Assembly (NCBI GenBank): GCA_002701845.1
Contig: NZXG01000066.1
Location: forward strand, 1-55,637
From: Pseudomonadales bacterium
Lineage (GTDB): Bacteria > Pseudomonadota > Gammaproteobacteria > Pseudomonadales > Ketobacteraceae
Direction of reading: 5' to 3'
DNA: 55,637 bases
The position numbers and the translations under genes are program-made. Shown here piece after piece: positions 19,945 to 28,775 of this stretch; positions within the stretch are counted from its first letter, which is position 1; each line of letters starts with the position of its first letter. Under the pieces are notes generated by a model. The model did not search any database, had not been told where the DNA came from, and saw nothing but the letters and a program-made list of their open reading frames with translations.

Positions 19945-21489
19945 ATGACTCTAAAGCATTCCATCACCAGCGGTGGCAAGGGCCATCTGCTGGCACTGCT
20001 GGCCGGCGCCGTTTATCCCCTGGGGCTTGCGCCCCTGAAACTCTGGCCGCTGATTCCCCTGTCCCTGGCCCTGTTGCTGCTGGTGCTGGCGGGGCAATCC
20101 CCACGCCGGGCCGCCTGGCGGGGGTTCCTTTATGGCATGGGGTTCAATGGCGTCGGCGTGTCCTGGGTGTATGTCAGTATTCATTTTTACGGCAATACGC
20201 CCGCCTGGCTGGCGGCACTGGGTACCGTATTATTTTGCGCGTTTCTCAGCGCGGTGTTCTTTGCCCTGCCGTTCTGGGGCTATCAGAAGCTGCGCCTGGA
20301 ACGCTACCCCCTGTTGACCTTTCCCGCGCTCTGGGTGCTGCTGGAGTGGAGCAAGACCTGGTTCCTCAGCGGCTTTCCCTGGCTCTGGGCCGGCTACGGG
20401 TTGCTGGACACGCCCGCCGCCGGGCTGGCGCCAGTGGCCGGTGCCCTGGGCCTGAGCCTGATGGTGGCGGTGAGTGCGGTACTCCTGTATTGGATCGGCC
20501 AGCGGGAATTCGCCCATCGCCTGCCGGCGGCCATCGGCCTGGCGGTGTTGTGGGCCGGCTGCTGGAGTCTGAACAGCCTCAGCTGGACCCTGCCGGATCT
20601 GGCCCAGACCCGTGAGGTGGTATTGGTGCAGGGTAATATTCCCCAGGAACAAAAATGGGACCCCAACTACCGCCGGCCCATTATGGACACGTATCTGAGT
20701 GCCACCCGGGACAACTGGGACGCGGATCTGATCCTGTGGCCGGAGGCGGCCTACCCGGTGTTTTACCATCAGGCTTTAAGCACCATTACCGCCCTGGATC
20801 TGGAGGCGGAGCAGCGGGACGTGGCGGTGATTAGCGGGGTCCCGCGCTGGGAACCCGGCGACCGGGGGGAGGATTATTACTACAACGCCGTGTTCGTGAT
20901 CGGTGCCGGCCAGGGGTTCTACAATAAACAAAAACTGGTGCCCTTTGGCGAATACGTGCCCCTGGAGGATGTGTTGCGGGGCCTGTTGCCGTTTTTCAAT
21001 CTGCCCATGTCCAGCTTCACCGCCGGTGCCCCCGAGCAACCGGAACTGGTGGCCAAAGGCCTCAGCTTCGCCACTTATATCTGTTACGAGATTGTTTACC
21101 CGGAACTGGTGCGGCGCCAGGCCCGGGGCAAGGATTTTCTGATCACCATCAGCAATGATGCCTGGTTCGGCCGTTCCTGGGGGCCGCTGCAACATTTTCA
21201 GATGGCCCGCATGCGGGCGCTGGAAACCGGTAAATACCTGCTGCGGGGCACCAACACCGGCATTACCGCCATTATCGATCAGCGGGGCCGGGTACAGTCC
21301 ATGCTGCCCCAGTTTCAGCGGGGAGTGCTCAAGGGTACTTTGTATGGCACCCAGGGGGTGACCCCGTTTGTGCGCTTCGGGCAATGGCCGGTGTTGGGGC
21401 TGAGTCTGATCAGTCTGCTGGTGGGTATCGGCCTCAGTCTGCGGCCGGTACCGGAACAGCGGGTGCGGCCGCTGTACCATCGCGATTGA
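19945..21489 (+). CDS. lnt: Apolipoprotein N-acyltransferase
   Basis: Inner-membrane enzyme that adds the third acyl chain to lipoproteins so that Lol sorting can act. Six or more N-terminal hydrophobic segments (residues 10-205) precede a nitrilase-fold periplasmic domain (about 225-480), and a last membrane helix lies near 485-505. The catalytic triad is visible as Glu in LWPEAAYP, Lys in NKQKLVPFGEYVP and Cys in TYICYEIVYP. The 514-aa length is normal. Last gene of the phoH operon. Confidence 0.97.
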   Translation: MTLKHSITSGGKGHLLALLAGAVYPLGLAPLKLWPLIPLSLALLLLVLAGQSPRRAAWRGFLYGMGFNGVGVSWVYVSIHFYGNTPAWLAALGTVLFCAFLSAVFFALPFWGYQKLRLERYPLLTFPALWVLLEWSKTWFLSGFPWLWAGYGLLDTPAAGLAPVAGALGLSLMVAVSAVLLYWIGQREFAHRLPAAIGLAVLWAGCWSLNSLSWTLPDLAQTREVVLVQGNIPQEQKWDPNYRRPIMDTYLSATRDNWDADLILWPEAAYPVFYHQALSTITALDLEAEQRDVAVISGVPRWEPGDRGEDYYYNAVFVIGAGQGFYNKQKLVPFGEYVPLEDVLRGLLPFFNLPMSSFTAGAPEQPELVAKGLSFATYICYEIVYPELVRRQARGKDFLITISNDAWFGRSWGPLQHFQMARMRALETGKYLLRGTNTGITAIIDQRGRVQSMLPQFQRGVLKGTLYGTQGVTPFVRFGQWPVLGLSLISLLVGIGLSLRPVPEQRVRPLYHRD

Positions 21490-21536
21490 AGCCGGGCTGT
21501 GGCCCTCCGGGAAGGGCCCAGGTACTGGTAGCTTCA
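21487..21536. terminator. Bidirectional hairpin between lnt and ydcF-like gene
   Basis: The outer arms TGAAGC and GCTTCA enclose an inner stem GGCCCT/AGGGCC. It lies at the convergent ends of lnt and the YdcF-like gene. No U-tract follows on either strand, so it is a weak candidate terminator or a transcript-end hairpin. Confidence 0.4.
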
Positions 21537-22295
21537 GGGCACACCCTGGCCCAGATGATAGGCCAACAGCCCCAGATACTCCCGTAAGGCGCGGGAGTTC
21601 AGATACAGGCTGAAGGCTGACGGTACCCATTCACCCACCGCATGCTCACAGCGCCCCTGAAAGCCGGTGGGGGCGGGAATCACTTCCGTACCGGCCTGCT
21701 GGAAGCTGTAAACCGCCCGGGGCAAATGCCAGGCGGAGGTCACCAGCAGAATCCTGTCGATACCTTCGTGCTCCAGGTAAGCGGCGCTGTAGGAGGCATT
21801 CTCCCAGGTAGTGAGGCTGTTGGTTTCCACCCATCCCGGCTCAATGGCCCAGGCCCGCAGTATTTCCGCCATGGCCTCCGCCTCACTGCGCTCCGCCTGG
21901 GAAGGGTTGCCGCCACTGAGCAGCAGCGGCAGGCCGGTGGCCCGGTGCAGTTCCACCCCATACATCAAACGTTGCAGACTGTAGGCGGCCACCACCGAAC
22001 GGCCGTACTCCGGGGGGGCTTTGTGGATGCCGCCACCCAGCACCACGATCGCACCCGGCGCTTGCGGCTGCTGATCCAGAGCCCCCAGGTCCACCACCGG
22101 ATAAGGTTCCAGCCCCTGAAACAACCGGCATTTCACCACCGGGAGAGACAGCAGCAGCAGACCGCCCAGGGCCAGGACAGCCAACAGGATCGCCCAGCCC
22201 CGGCGCACCTGCCACAGCAGCAGGGCCACCAGCAGCAGCCAGAAATTCAGGCCCGGCGGCAATAACAGTTCTGTGAGAATGTAGCGTACAGTCAT
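21534..22295 (-). CDS. YdcF/ElyC family (DUF218) membrane protein
   Basis: Two N-terminal membrane segments (about residues 10-30 and 36-55) precede a DUF218 domain with GAIVVLGGGI (about 80-89), GLPLLLSGGNPS, TWENASYSA and ILLVTSAWHLPRA. E. coli ElyC acts in envelope biogenesis; the catalytic function of the domain is not well defined. The ATG giving MTVRYILTELL (253 aa) is preferred over an upstream start. It follows the sortase gene by 40 nt on the same strand. Confidence 0.85.
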   Translation of the reverse strand: MTVRYILTELLLPPGLNFWLLLVALLLWQVRRGWAILLAVLALGGLLLLSLPVVKCRLFQGLEPYPVVDLGALDQQPQAPGAIVVLGGGIHKAPPEYGRSVVAAYSLQRLMYGVELHRATGLPLLLSGGNPSQAERSEAEAMAEILRAWAIEPGWVETNSLTTWENASYSAAYLEHEGIDRILLVTSAWHLPRAVYSFQQAGTEVIPAPTGFQGRCEHAVGEWVPSAFSLYLNSRALREYLGLLAYHLGQGVP

Positions 22296-22335
22296 GAGGA
22301 AGGCATCCCACCCCGGAATGGAAAGCGCTACGCTA

Positions 22336-22926
22336 TCACAGTGCCGTGCCGGCTCCCAGGGGTGGTTCTGTACTCCTGGCAATCACCAGATAACGCAGGG
22401 GTCCGCCCGCGGTCAGGGCATCGAAGGGATAGCAGGCCACCAGGGCCAGCACCGGCGCTTCCGCCTGTAGCCGGATCGTGGACTGGCGAATGTCGGTGAT
22501 CTGAGACGCCGCCACCGCGAAGTGGCGCATGCGACCGTCCGCGGTTTGCAACAGCAAAGGCTCCCCCGGCCGCAGCCTGGCCAGAAAGTCGAAATGGGTA
22601 TCCCGGTGGCCACCGATGACACTGACGCCCACTTGCCCGGGGGTCACACTGGCACTGAGGTGCGCCGGCGCGAACGCCAGGTTGCGGCCACTGGCACCGG
22701 CCAGCACCAGCAAGCGCAGATTCCGCTCGGGAAATGTCAGGCGGGCAATGGGGTAGGTGTCAGCCCAGGGCCAGGGGCGATGCAGTCGGCCATCGGCCAG
22801 TTGTTGGTCCCAGGCGAATGCCAGCAGCCACTGGGCCAGCCGCGCCTTCACCAGCAGATAACCAGACTGGCCCGCCAGCCCCAGGGCTCCCAGCAGCAGC
22901 GCTGTCACCAGCAGTTTACGCCCCAT
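22336..22926 (-). CDS. Class GN (Gram-negative, marine-type) sortase
   Basis: Cysteine transpeptidase at the inner membrane. It has an N-terminal membrane segment (about residues 5-25). The sortase signature residues are H107 in IGGHRDTHFDF, the catalytic C165 in LALVACYPFD and R178 in GPLRYLVIA. The 196-aa length fits the marine proteobacterial sortase family, found as a one-enzyme/one-substrate pair. Its start overlaps the end of the VIT/VWA substrate gene by 11 bp, giving tight coupling. Confidence 0.93.
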   Translation of the reverse strand: MGRKLLVTALLLGALGLAGQSGYLLVKARLAQWLLAFAWDQQLADGRLHRPWPWADTYPIARLTFPERNLRLLVLAGASGRNLAFAPAHLSASVTPGQVGVSVIGGHRDTHFDFLARLRPGEPLLLQTADGRMRHFAVAASQITDIRQSTIRLQAEAPVLALVACYPFDALTAGGPLRYLVIARSTEPPLGAGTAL

Positions 22927-24979
22927 GGTGAGCCCCCCGACGTCCGCCGGGCGCGCTGCGCCAGATCGTAAATGCCAGCCCCAAAAGGGTGACTGCCAGC
23001 AACAGTCGCCCCCGCAACCCCAGGGCAGTGGCGGGATAGCCGACGGCGGGTGCCGCCTGCAGGGAGCCAGCGGGCATCAGATTGGGCACCGGGCTGGGAT
23101 GCAACAGCTCGGACCGGGGCCGGGCCGGTACGGTTTCCACCGCCACAAAACTGGTATAGGGGGTTACCAGGCGGTGACGCAGCCCCAGCTCCAAAATGGC
23201 CTGCCGGAACTGGCCGGCATTGCCCTGCCGTACCCCCTCATCCTGTAGATGCGCCACTTTGGCCCGGGCCCAGAGCGTGGCCACCCCTGCGGCCTGCTCC
23301 CCCTGTCCCAGATCCAGCCGGGTGTGCCAGGGCTGTCCCTGAAAGCGGCCACTGACCCGCACACCACTGGGAGGGCCATCCAGGCGCGCCTTGATCAACA
23401 GTGGTTGCCCCAGGTAAAGGTCCGGCACCGGCCGGGGAAACAGTTCGGCCTCAGCCCCTTCCAGCTCCACCTTAAGATCCGTGAGTACCGGTTGCTCAAT
23501 GCCCGTCAGCAATTGCTCCATAGCCCGCTGCACTTCCCCGGCGCTGCCGACGAAGGTGAAGGTACCGCGGCCGAACTGAGCGGCCTTACGCATAAAATAG
23601 GCATTGGGGGCAGCGCCGATACCCACCGTAAACAGTCGCTGGCCACCAATGTGGCGCTGAATCAGCTGCAGCAGGGCGGTTTCGTTGCCCACACTGCCAT
23701 CGGTGATAAACACCACCTGCGACAGCAGGCTCTCATCTTCGGTACCCGTCTGGCCCCCCAGGGCCGCCTGCAGCGGGCCGGCCATATTGGTACCCCCGTC
23801 GGCGTTCAGGCTTGCCACAAACCGCCGCGCCCGTTCCCGGGCCCGGTTATCCGCCGCCACCGGCTGCGGAAACAGCGCCTGGTAATCCGAGTCGAAGGCA
23901 ATCACGTTAAACCGGTCCTGGGGCCGCAGCCGGGCCAGCGCCGTCTGCAGGGCCTGTTTGGCCTGGGCCATGGACGCCCCCGCCATGGAGCCGGAGGTAT
24001 CGATCACCAGCACCAGTTGCCGGGGGGGAATGCTGACCGCCTGCGGCCCGGTGGGAGGCAGCAGCATGATCAACCCGTGATCCTGCCCCGCCACCGTCTC
24101 GGTGAAATAGGCGGCCACCGGTGCCTGCTGCGGTACCGGCCGCCAACGCATTACGAAATCCCGGTTCATCAACAGGGTCCCGTCCTGCGGCAGGACTTCG
24201 TATTGCTCTCCCTGGCGGCTGACAGCAATCTCGTGATAGGGCGCTTCGAAACCGGCCAGGGTAAATCCCGGCGTCACCCGCACCTGAAGGCTGGCCCGCA
24301 GCGGATCCTTGGTATCAGCGTAACGTTGCGGCGGCGTGATCCAGGGGGCGTCCGGTACCTGAGCGGTGGGCAGCGCCCAGCCGTGCGTCAGCGGCGGCAG
24401 ATCCCGGCTGATCCCCGGGATATAGCGTGGCTTCAGGGTCAGCGGCAGCCGCAGGGTAAATTCACCCTGGGCGTAAGGCACAGTCTGCAACCAGGTCAAT
24501 TGCACCTGAATGCGCTCACCGGGGCCAATATTGGCCACCTGCGTCGTGAACAGATTGGGACGTTGTTGTTCCATCAAACCTGCCCGTTGCCCCGCCGCCC
24601 GGGCCTGGACATAGGCCTGGCGGGCAGCGGCCCGTTCCTGAATCGCTCCCTCAATCACCTGCTCGCCGATACGCAGCTGCAGCTGATTGACCGCGGCGTC
24701 CGCCGGCAACGGCATCACGTAGATGGCCTCCAGCCAGTCCGGCCCGGGATTGAAAAATTCCTGCCGCACGCGAACCCTCGCCACCAGACCATGAATCTCC
24801 ACTTGGTAATGGGCTTGGCCCCGCAGCAGCGACCGGTATCCGCGCTCGGTGCGGTTCAGCAGGCTGCCCGCCCCCACCTGATCAGGCCGTTGGTAGTCGG
24901 CCTCGTCGAAGGCATGGGCCGAAGCAACCCCCAGGCCCATTCCCAGCAGCAGCCAAACGGCAGTAAACAATGCTTTCAT
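22916..24979 (-). CDS. Marine proteobacterial sortase target protein (VIT + VWA domains)
   Basis: A 687-aa exported protein. The signal peptide is residues 1-22 (cleavage near SAHA). A VIT domain covers about 35-170. The VWA domain (about 320-500) has the MIDAS residues of VLVIDTSGSMAG, DGGTNMAG and VVFITDGSVGNE. The C-terminus is a cell-wall-type sorting signal: YPATALG at 648-654, a hydrophobic stretch LLLAVTLLGLAFTIW and a basic tail ending in GGRRGAHHGA. The ATG is fixed by a GGGGAG site 6 nt upstream. Expected to be cleaved or anchored by the adjacent sortase. Confidence 0.93.
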   Translation of the reverse strand: MKALFTAVWLLLGMGLGVASAHAFDEADYQRPDQVGAGSLLNRTERGYRSLLRGQAHYQVEIHGLVARVRVRQEFFNPGPDWLEAIYVMPLPADAAVNQLQLRIGEQVIEGAIQERAAARQAYVQARAAGQRAGLMEQQRPNLFTTQVANIGPGERIQVQLTWLQTVPYAQGEFTLRLPLTLKPRYIPGISRDLPPLTHGWALPTAQVPDAPWITPPQRYADTKDPLRASLQVRVTPGFTLAGFEAPYHEIAVSRQGEQYEVLPQDGTLLMNRDFVMRWRPVPQQAPVAAYFTETVAGQDHGLIMLLPPTGPQAVSIPPRQLVLVIDTSGSMAGASMAQAKQALQTALARLRPQDRFNVIAFDSDYQALFPQPVAADNRARERARRFVASLNADGGTNMAGPLQAALGGQTGTEDESLLSQVVFITDGSVGNETALLQLIQRHIGGQRLFTVGIGAAPNAYFMRKAAQFGRGTFTFVGSAGEVQRAMEQLLTGIEQPVLTDLKVELEGAEAELFPRPVPDLYLGQPLLIKARLDGPPSGVRVSGRFQGQPWHTRLDLGQGEQAAGVATLWARAKVAHLQDEGVRQGNAGQFRQAILELGLRHRLVTPYTSFVAVETVPARPRSELLHPSPVPNLMPAGSLQAAPAVGYPATALGLRGRLLLAVTLLGLAFTIWRSAPGGRRGAHHGA

Positions 24980-25102
24980 AACGGCTCCCCAATACATTTG
25001 ATGAGCCTGAATTACAGCCGGGCAACAAGGCGCTGCCATGGCCAGAACCGGGCCAATCAGGGAGCAAATATGATGAAATCGGGCAGCATGCCGTGGGGGA
25101 CG

Positions 25103-26695
25103 CTAAAACAAATGCACGGATTGTTCCGGCCCGGCGCCGTGATAGCGAGGCAGGGTGATGCGACAACAAGTGCCCTGGCCCGGCTCTGAAGTCAGCTCCA
25201 GCCAGCCCCCCATCTCCACCACAAATTCCCGCACCACACTGACCCCAAGGCCGATGCCCTGATGATGCTTGCGATAATCCTCCAGGTGCCGGGGCTTGGC
25301 TTGCAATACCCCCTCCACCTGCTCAGCGGACATACCCACGCCAGTGTCACTGACGCTGAGCCAGAGCAGCTCGCCCTGGCGGGGATGGTAATCCACCCCC
25401 ACCGTGACAGTGATCTCACCGCTGGAGGTATATTTGATGGCATTGGCACACAGCTTTTTTACCACTTGGTTCAGTCGCACCGGATCCAGCTCCGCCGCCA
25501 GTCCCGCCGGCTCGTGGAACTGCTGGTGGAAATCCAGCCCTTTGTCCCGGGCCCTGCGCGCCGCCAGGGACAAGGTCTCCGCCAGGACATCATCCACCAG
25601 CACGGGGATCGCCGCCGCATCGGCATCCACATTGACCCGGCTTAGATCCTCCAGATCCTCAATCATTTCCATCAGCCGGTCAGCGCTGTGCTGAATCATG
25701 CGCGCCGCTTCCGCGTCGCGGACCGTGAACGGCGCATCCGCCGCCTTGTGACCCAGGCGGGCACTGAAGCCCAGAATGGCATTCATAGGGGTGCGCAGTT
25801 CGTGGGACATCAGACGCAGAAAGGTGGACTTGGCTTTTTCCGACTGCCCCACCGCCCGCTCCAGAGCCAGGGTGCGCACCCGGGCTTCGGCCCCTTCCAC
25901 CAGGGTGAAAAGCATGTCTTTCATGCGGCCATAGGGCTCGGAATCCACCTCGGGCATGTTGCGGGCCAGCACGGATATACTGTCGAAGTTGGCGATAGTG
26001 CGATTCTCGATGTCCACCAGGCGCCCCAGATTACGCATCTGTTGCATCAACCGCTGCCAGTAGGGCTGGCGGTCTTCCGGCCCGAAATACACCAGGCCCC
26101 CTTCCTGGTCGGAAATAAGGCCACAGCCAGCCACCCCCAGACGCTCCAGGGTCTGATTCAGCAACTCCCCCAGGGCCACAAAATCCCCACAGTCGTAACT
26201 GCGTTCCAGAAACCGGATAATCTCCCCCAATTGACTGCTGGCGGCCATGGACAGCATGGCAATATCGCTGGCTTCCTTGAGCTGATGACTGAGGGTGAGC
26301 CGCTCCCGGCGGCGGGAAAAAAACCGATCCAGCGCGGTGTAGAGGGAATCCAGATCCCCCAGGGCGGGGATGAAAAGCACCAGTTGCAACTGCCAGAATG
26401 GATCCAGCTGCACCGCACCGGGCTGACGCTGAAACAGAATCAGTTGCTCACAGACCCGGGTCCCGGCGGCATCCAGTGCCTGTAGCCACTGGGCCAGTTC
26501 AAGGCAGTTATCGGGGGTGAGTTCCAGCAGCGCCATATTATGGTGCTGACTGTGGCGATTAAGATCGCTGAGGCTGTTCAGGTTAATCAACTCACAACCC
26601 AGGGTACGTTCCAGCTCCACCAACGCCAGTTGCTGCCGGGTTTCCGGCTCCGCCCAAAATAAAATCCGCTCTCCCTGCCGCGCGCTCACAATCAT
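25103..26695 (-). CDS. Cytosolic sensor histidine kinase
   Basis: A 530-aa kinase with no membrane segment. Residues 1-130 look like a degenerate receiver-type domain; a coiled linker and a GAF-like region (about 165-270) follow. The dimerisation/phosphorylation helix has LRLMSHELRTPMNAILGFSA (His near 300), and the ATPase core has KKLCANAIKYT (N box), VSDTGVGMS (G1) and GIGLGVSVV (G2). It lacks a cognate receiver and has no regulator gene beside it. It lies 123 nt upstream of the sortase substrate on the same strand. It differs from the membrane kinase often described with marine sortases, so a functional link is inference. Confidence 0.88.
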   Translation of the reverse strand: MIVSARQGERILFWAEPETRQQLALVELERTLGCELINLNSLSDLNRHSQHHNMALLELTPDNCLELAQWLQALDAAGTRVCEQLILFQRQPGAVQLDPFWQLQLVLFIPALGDLDSLYTALDRFFSRRRERLTLSHQLKEASDIAMLSMAASSQLGEIIRFLERSYDCGDFVALGELLNQTLERLGVAGCGLISDQEGGLVYFGPEDRQPYWQRLMQQMRNLGRLVDIENRTIANFDSISVLARNMPEVDSEPYGRMKDMLFTLVEGAEARVRTLALERAVGQSEKAKSTFLRLMSHELRTPMNAILGFSARLGHKAADAPFTVRDAEAARMIQHSADRLMEMIEDLEDLSRVNVDADAAAIPVLVDDVLAETLSLAARRARDKGLDFHQQFHEPAGLAAELDPVRLNQVVKKLCANAIKYTSSGEITVTVGVDYHPRQGELLWLSVSDTGVGMSAEQVEGVLQAKPRHLEDYRKHHQGIGLGVSVVREFVVEMGGWLELTSEPGQGTCCRITLPRYHGAGPEQSVHLF

Positions 26696-26735
26696 TTCCC
26701 TACCGGTTCGCCATGAGATTAAGCGTAGCCAATAA

Positions 26736-27368
26736 TCAATCTGCCCGCCCGGTTTCGGCTTTCTGTCCAGCCTGTAGATACTCCACCACCATCTCAGTCA
26801 GTCCCCGGGCTATTTCCTCCTGCGACAGCATGGGCTGGGGCTCGGCGCTGAACCGCATCATGGTGAACATCACGCTATTGGCGATGATGTAAATGCGCAG
26901 ATGCAGGTCCGCCACCGGAGTGGACCGATAATGTTTGAGAAAATACAGCCGGGACAGCTCCAGAAAAGCCTGCTGCAGAATGTTCATGACCCGGTCCGTG
27001 GGCAGGCTGTGCCAGTGGCGGGCCAGCTCCAGATAGAGCCCGTCCCGGGAGTGCAGCAGTTCGAAGCCAAAGTCGATAATCAGGCGCACGTTGGCCCGCA
27101 GATCTCCGGATTCAGTGGTGGGCAGGTGCCCCAGGGCGCGGGCGGTGTCGTTGGCCAGCCGGTCCATCAGGGCCGCCAGCAGGGCCTCCTTATTGGGAAA
27201 ATACTGATACAGGGAGCCCACACTGACCCCGGCGGCTTCGGCAATATGATGGGTGGTCAGGCCCTCCACGCCGTGGTCAATAACGCAACGGCCGGTGGCG
27301 TCGATGAGGGCGTCCACCATTTTGCGGGAGCGTTGCTGTTGGGGCTTTTTGCGCACGACCACCACCAA
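26736..27368 (-). CDS. TetR-family transcriptional regulator
   Basis: A 210-aa TetR repressor. The HTH is at about residues 38-60 (TTHHIAEAAGVSVGSLYQYF) and a helical ligand-binding domain follows. Start is probably TTG followed by VVVVRKKPQQQRSRKM; a later start is possible because the first residues are not conserved in the family. It is divergent from the MpaB-type oxygenase gene, with a perfect 22-bp inverted repeat between them, so it probably represses the oxygenase/P450 unit and itself. Confidence 0.92.
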   Translation of the reverse strand: MVVVVRKKPQQQRSRKMVDALIDATGRCVIDHGVEGLTTHHIAEAAGVSVGSLYQYFPNKEALLAALMDRLANDTARALGHLPTTESGDLRANVRLIIDFGFELLHSRDGLYLELARHWHSLPTDRVMNILQQAFLELSRLYFLKHYRSTPVADLHLRIYIIANSVMFTMMRFSAEPQPMLSQEEIARGLTEMVVEYLQAGQKAETGRAD

Positions 27369-27378
27369 ACGCGAATTG

Positions 27379-27400
27379 AATGCGAATAAATATTCGCATT
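27379..27400. promoter_or_regulatory. TetR operator: perfect inverted repeat
   Basis: AATGCGAAT and ATTCGCATT form a perfect 9-bp inverted repeat around a 4-nt spacer, 11 bp from the tetR start and 35 bp from the oxygenase start. The size and placement fit a TetR dimer site controlling both directions. A further partial half site, GCGAATT, abuts it at 27371-27377. Confidence 0.75.
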
Positions 27401-27435
27401 ATTCTTTGGCGATCGCAAGCCAGGGAGCGCTCGCC

Positions 27436-28671
27436 ATGAACCCCATTGAGTTAAGAATCCCCACCCGGGCCCCCGACCCTTTCATAAAACCCGCAAGCCG
27501 ACCCAGGCCTGGCTCAGGGCCGTTCTGGGGCGGGATCTGGCCCCCAGCCACTCGGAATACGGCGCGGTGACCCAGGCCCTGTGGGAGGGCGATCCGGCCA
27601 TGGACCGCCTGGTAGCCTGGATGTTCGAGCAGGATACCCGCCGGCGGCGGGATCAGATCCAGGCGGCCATCCAGCATGGACCCGAGCATCTGCAATCCTG
27701 CCCGGGCCCGATCCGTGATTTCTTCCAGACTCTGGAGCAGCCCCCGGCCTGGATCGACCAGGGGCTGATGGATGATGCCGTTGACTTTATTCATGGAGTG
27801 GGGCTGGCGGCCAATTTTGTACTGCGGGATCTGGCCCTGATGGGGGGCTATCTGCTGCCGGGCTTCAACCAGTCTCTGGTGATGACCGGGGCCCTCAGCC
27901 AGGGCACCGGCCGCCGGGTGGCGGAAACCGGCAAATGGTGGATCGACTGCACCGAACCCGATGGCCTGCGGCCCGGTGGGCCGGGTTATGTTACCACCCT
28001 GCAGGTGCGTCTGGTGCATGCCCTGGTACGACGTGGTCTGGACCGACGCCCGGACTGGGACCACAGCCACTGGGGCACCCCCCTCAGCCAGATTGATATG
28101 GTGGCCACCTATCTCGGTTTCAGTGTGGTGATGCTGGTGGGGCTGCGCAAACCGGGTATCCCCATTCTGCCCCGGGAATCCAAAGCGGTGATGCACCTTT
28201 GGTCCTACGCCTGTTGGCTGATGGGGGTGGACGAAAAGTGGCTGGTGAGTTCGGAACGGGAGGGCTATGTATTGCTCTACCACACTTACATGACCCAACC
28301 CCCGGCGGATGCCTCCAGCCGGGAACTGGCTCAGGCCCTGGCCCATGAAGCCCCTGGAACGGGAATTCCCCCGCTGGCAGGGTCTGCGCCGCAAGTTGGC
28401 CTACCGGGCCCACCGGGATATGAGCCTGTATTTCCTCGGCCGGCGGCAAATGCGCCAACTGGGGTTTGAGCACCCCGGATTGCCCTGGTTTGCCCTACTC
28501 AGCACTCCACCAAGAGCTCTGACCTGCACAGCGGGACACTTCCTGCCCGGGGCCCGGCGCCGGCAACAACAACAGGGGCGCCAGGCGCAGCTGGCCATGC
28601 TGGCGGCGCTGTTCGGAGAGCAGGAACCTGACATTATCAAACCCGGGGCCGGACACCCAGCTCATCTATGA
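27436..28671 (+). pseudogene. MpaB-type oxygenase (DUF2236), two frameshifts
   Basis: The central part matches the MpaB/latex-clearing-protein-like haem oxygenase family (DUF2236): GRRVAETGKWWIDCTEPDGL, TLQVRLVHALVRRGL and SQIDMVATYLGFSVVMLVG. Reading starts at an ATG with a GGGAG site. Near a C5 run (27470-27474) it must shift frame to continue as PFHKTRKPTQAWLRAVLG. It shifts again at a C4 run (28351-28354) to continue as EREFPRWQGLRRKLAYRAH to the stop. One extra C in the second run would restore HEALEREFPRW. Either a decayed gene or homopolymer sequencing errors. It is followed by a P450 gene under probable TetR control. Confidence 0.8.
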
Positions 28672-28775
28672 TGATTCACTTTTGCTCATTCAACGTTTGA
28701 CCGTTCGCCTCTGAGGCCGGCGGTCTCTGGATTCCACTCACCCTTCCCGCCACCCTCATCAACCAGGAGTCTGCC

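Noticed and set aside
23249-25189. A 646-codon open frame on the plus strand opposite the VIT/VWA gene
   Set aside because: It is an antisense shadow in GC-rich DNA: the minus-strand gene has full domain support and the plus-strand translation is low-complexity Gly/His/Arg/Gln with no domain.
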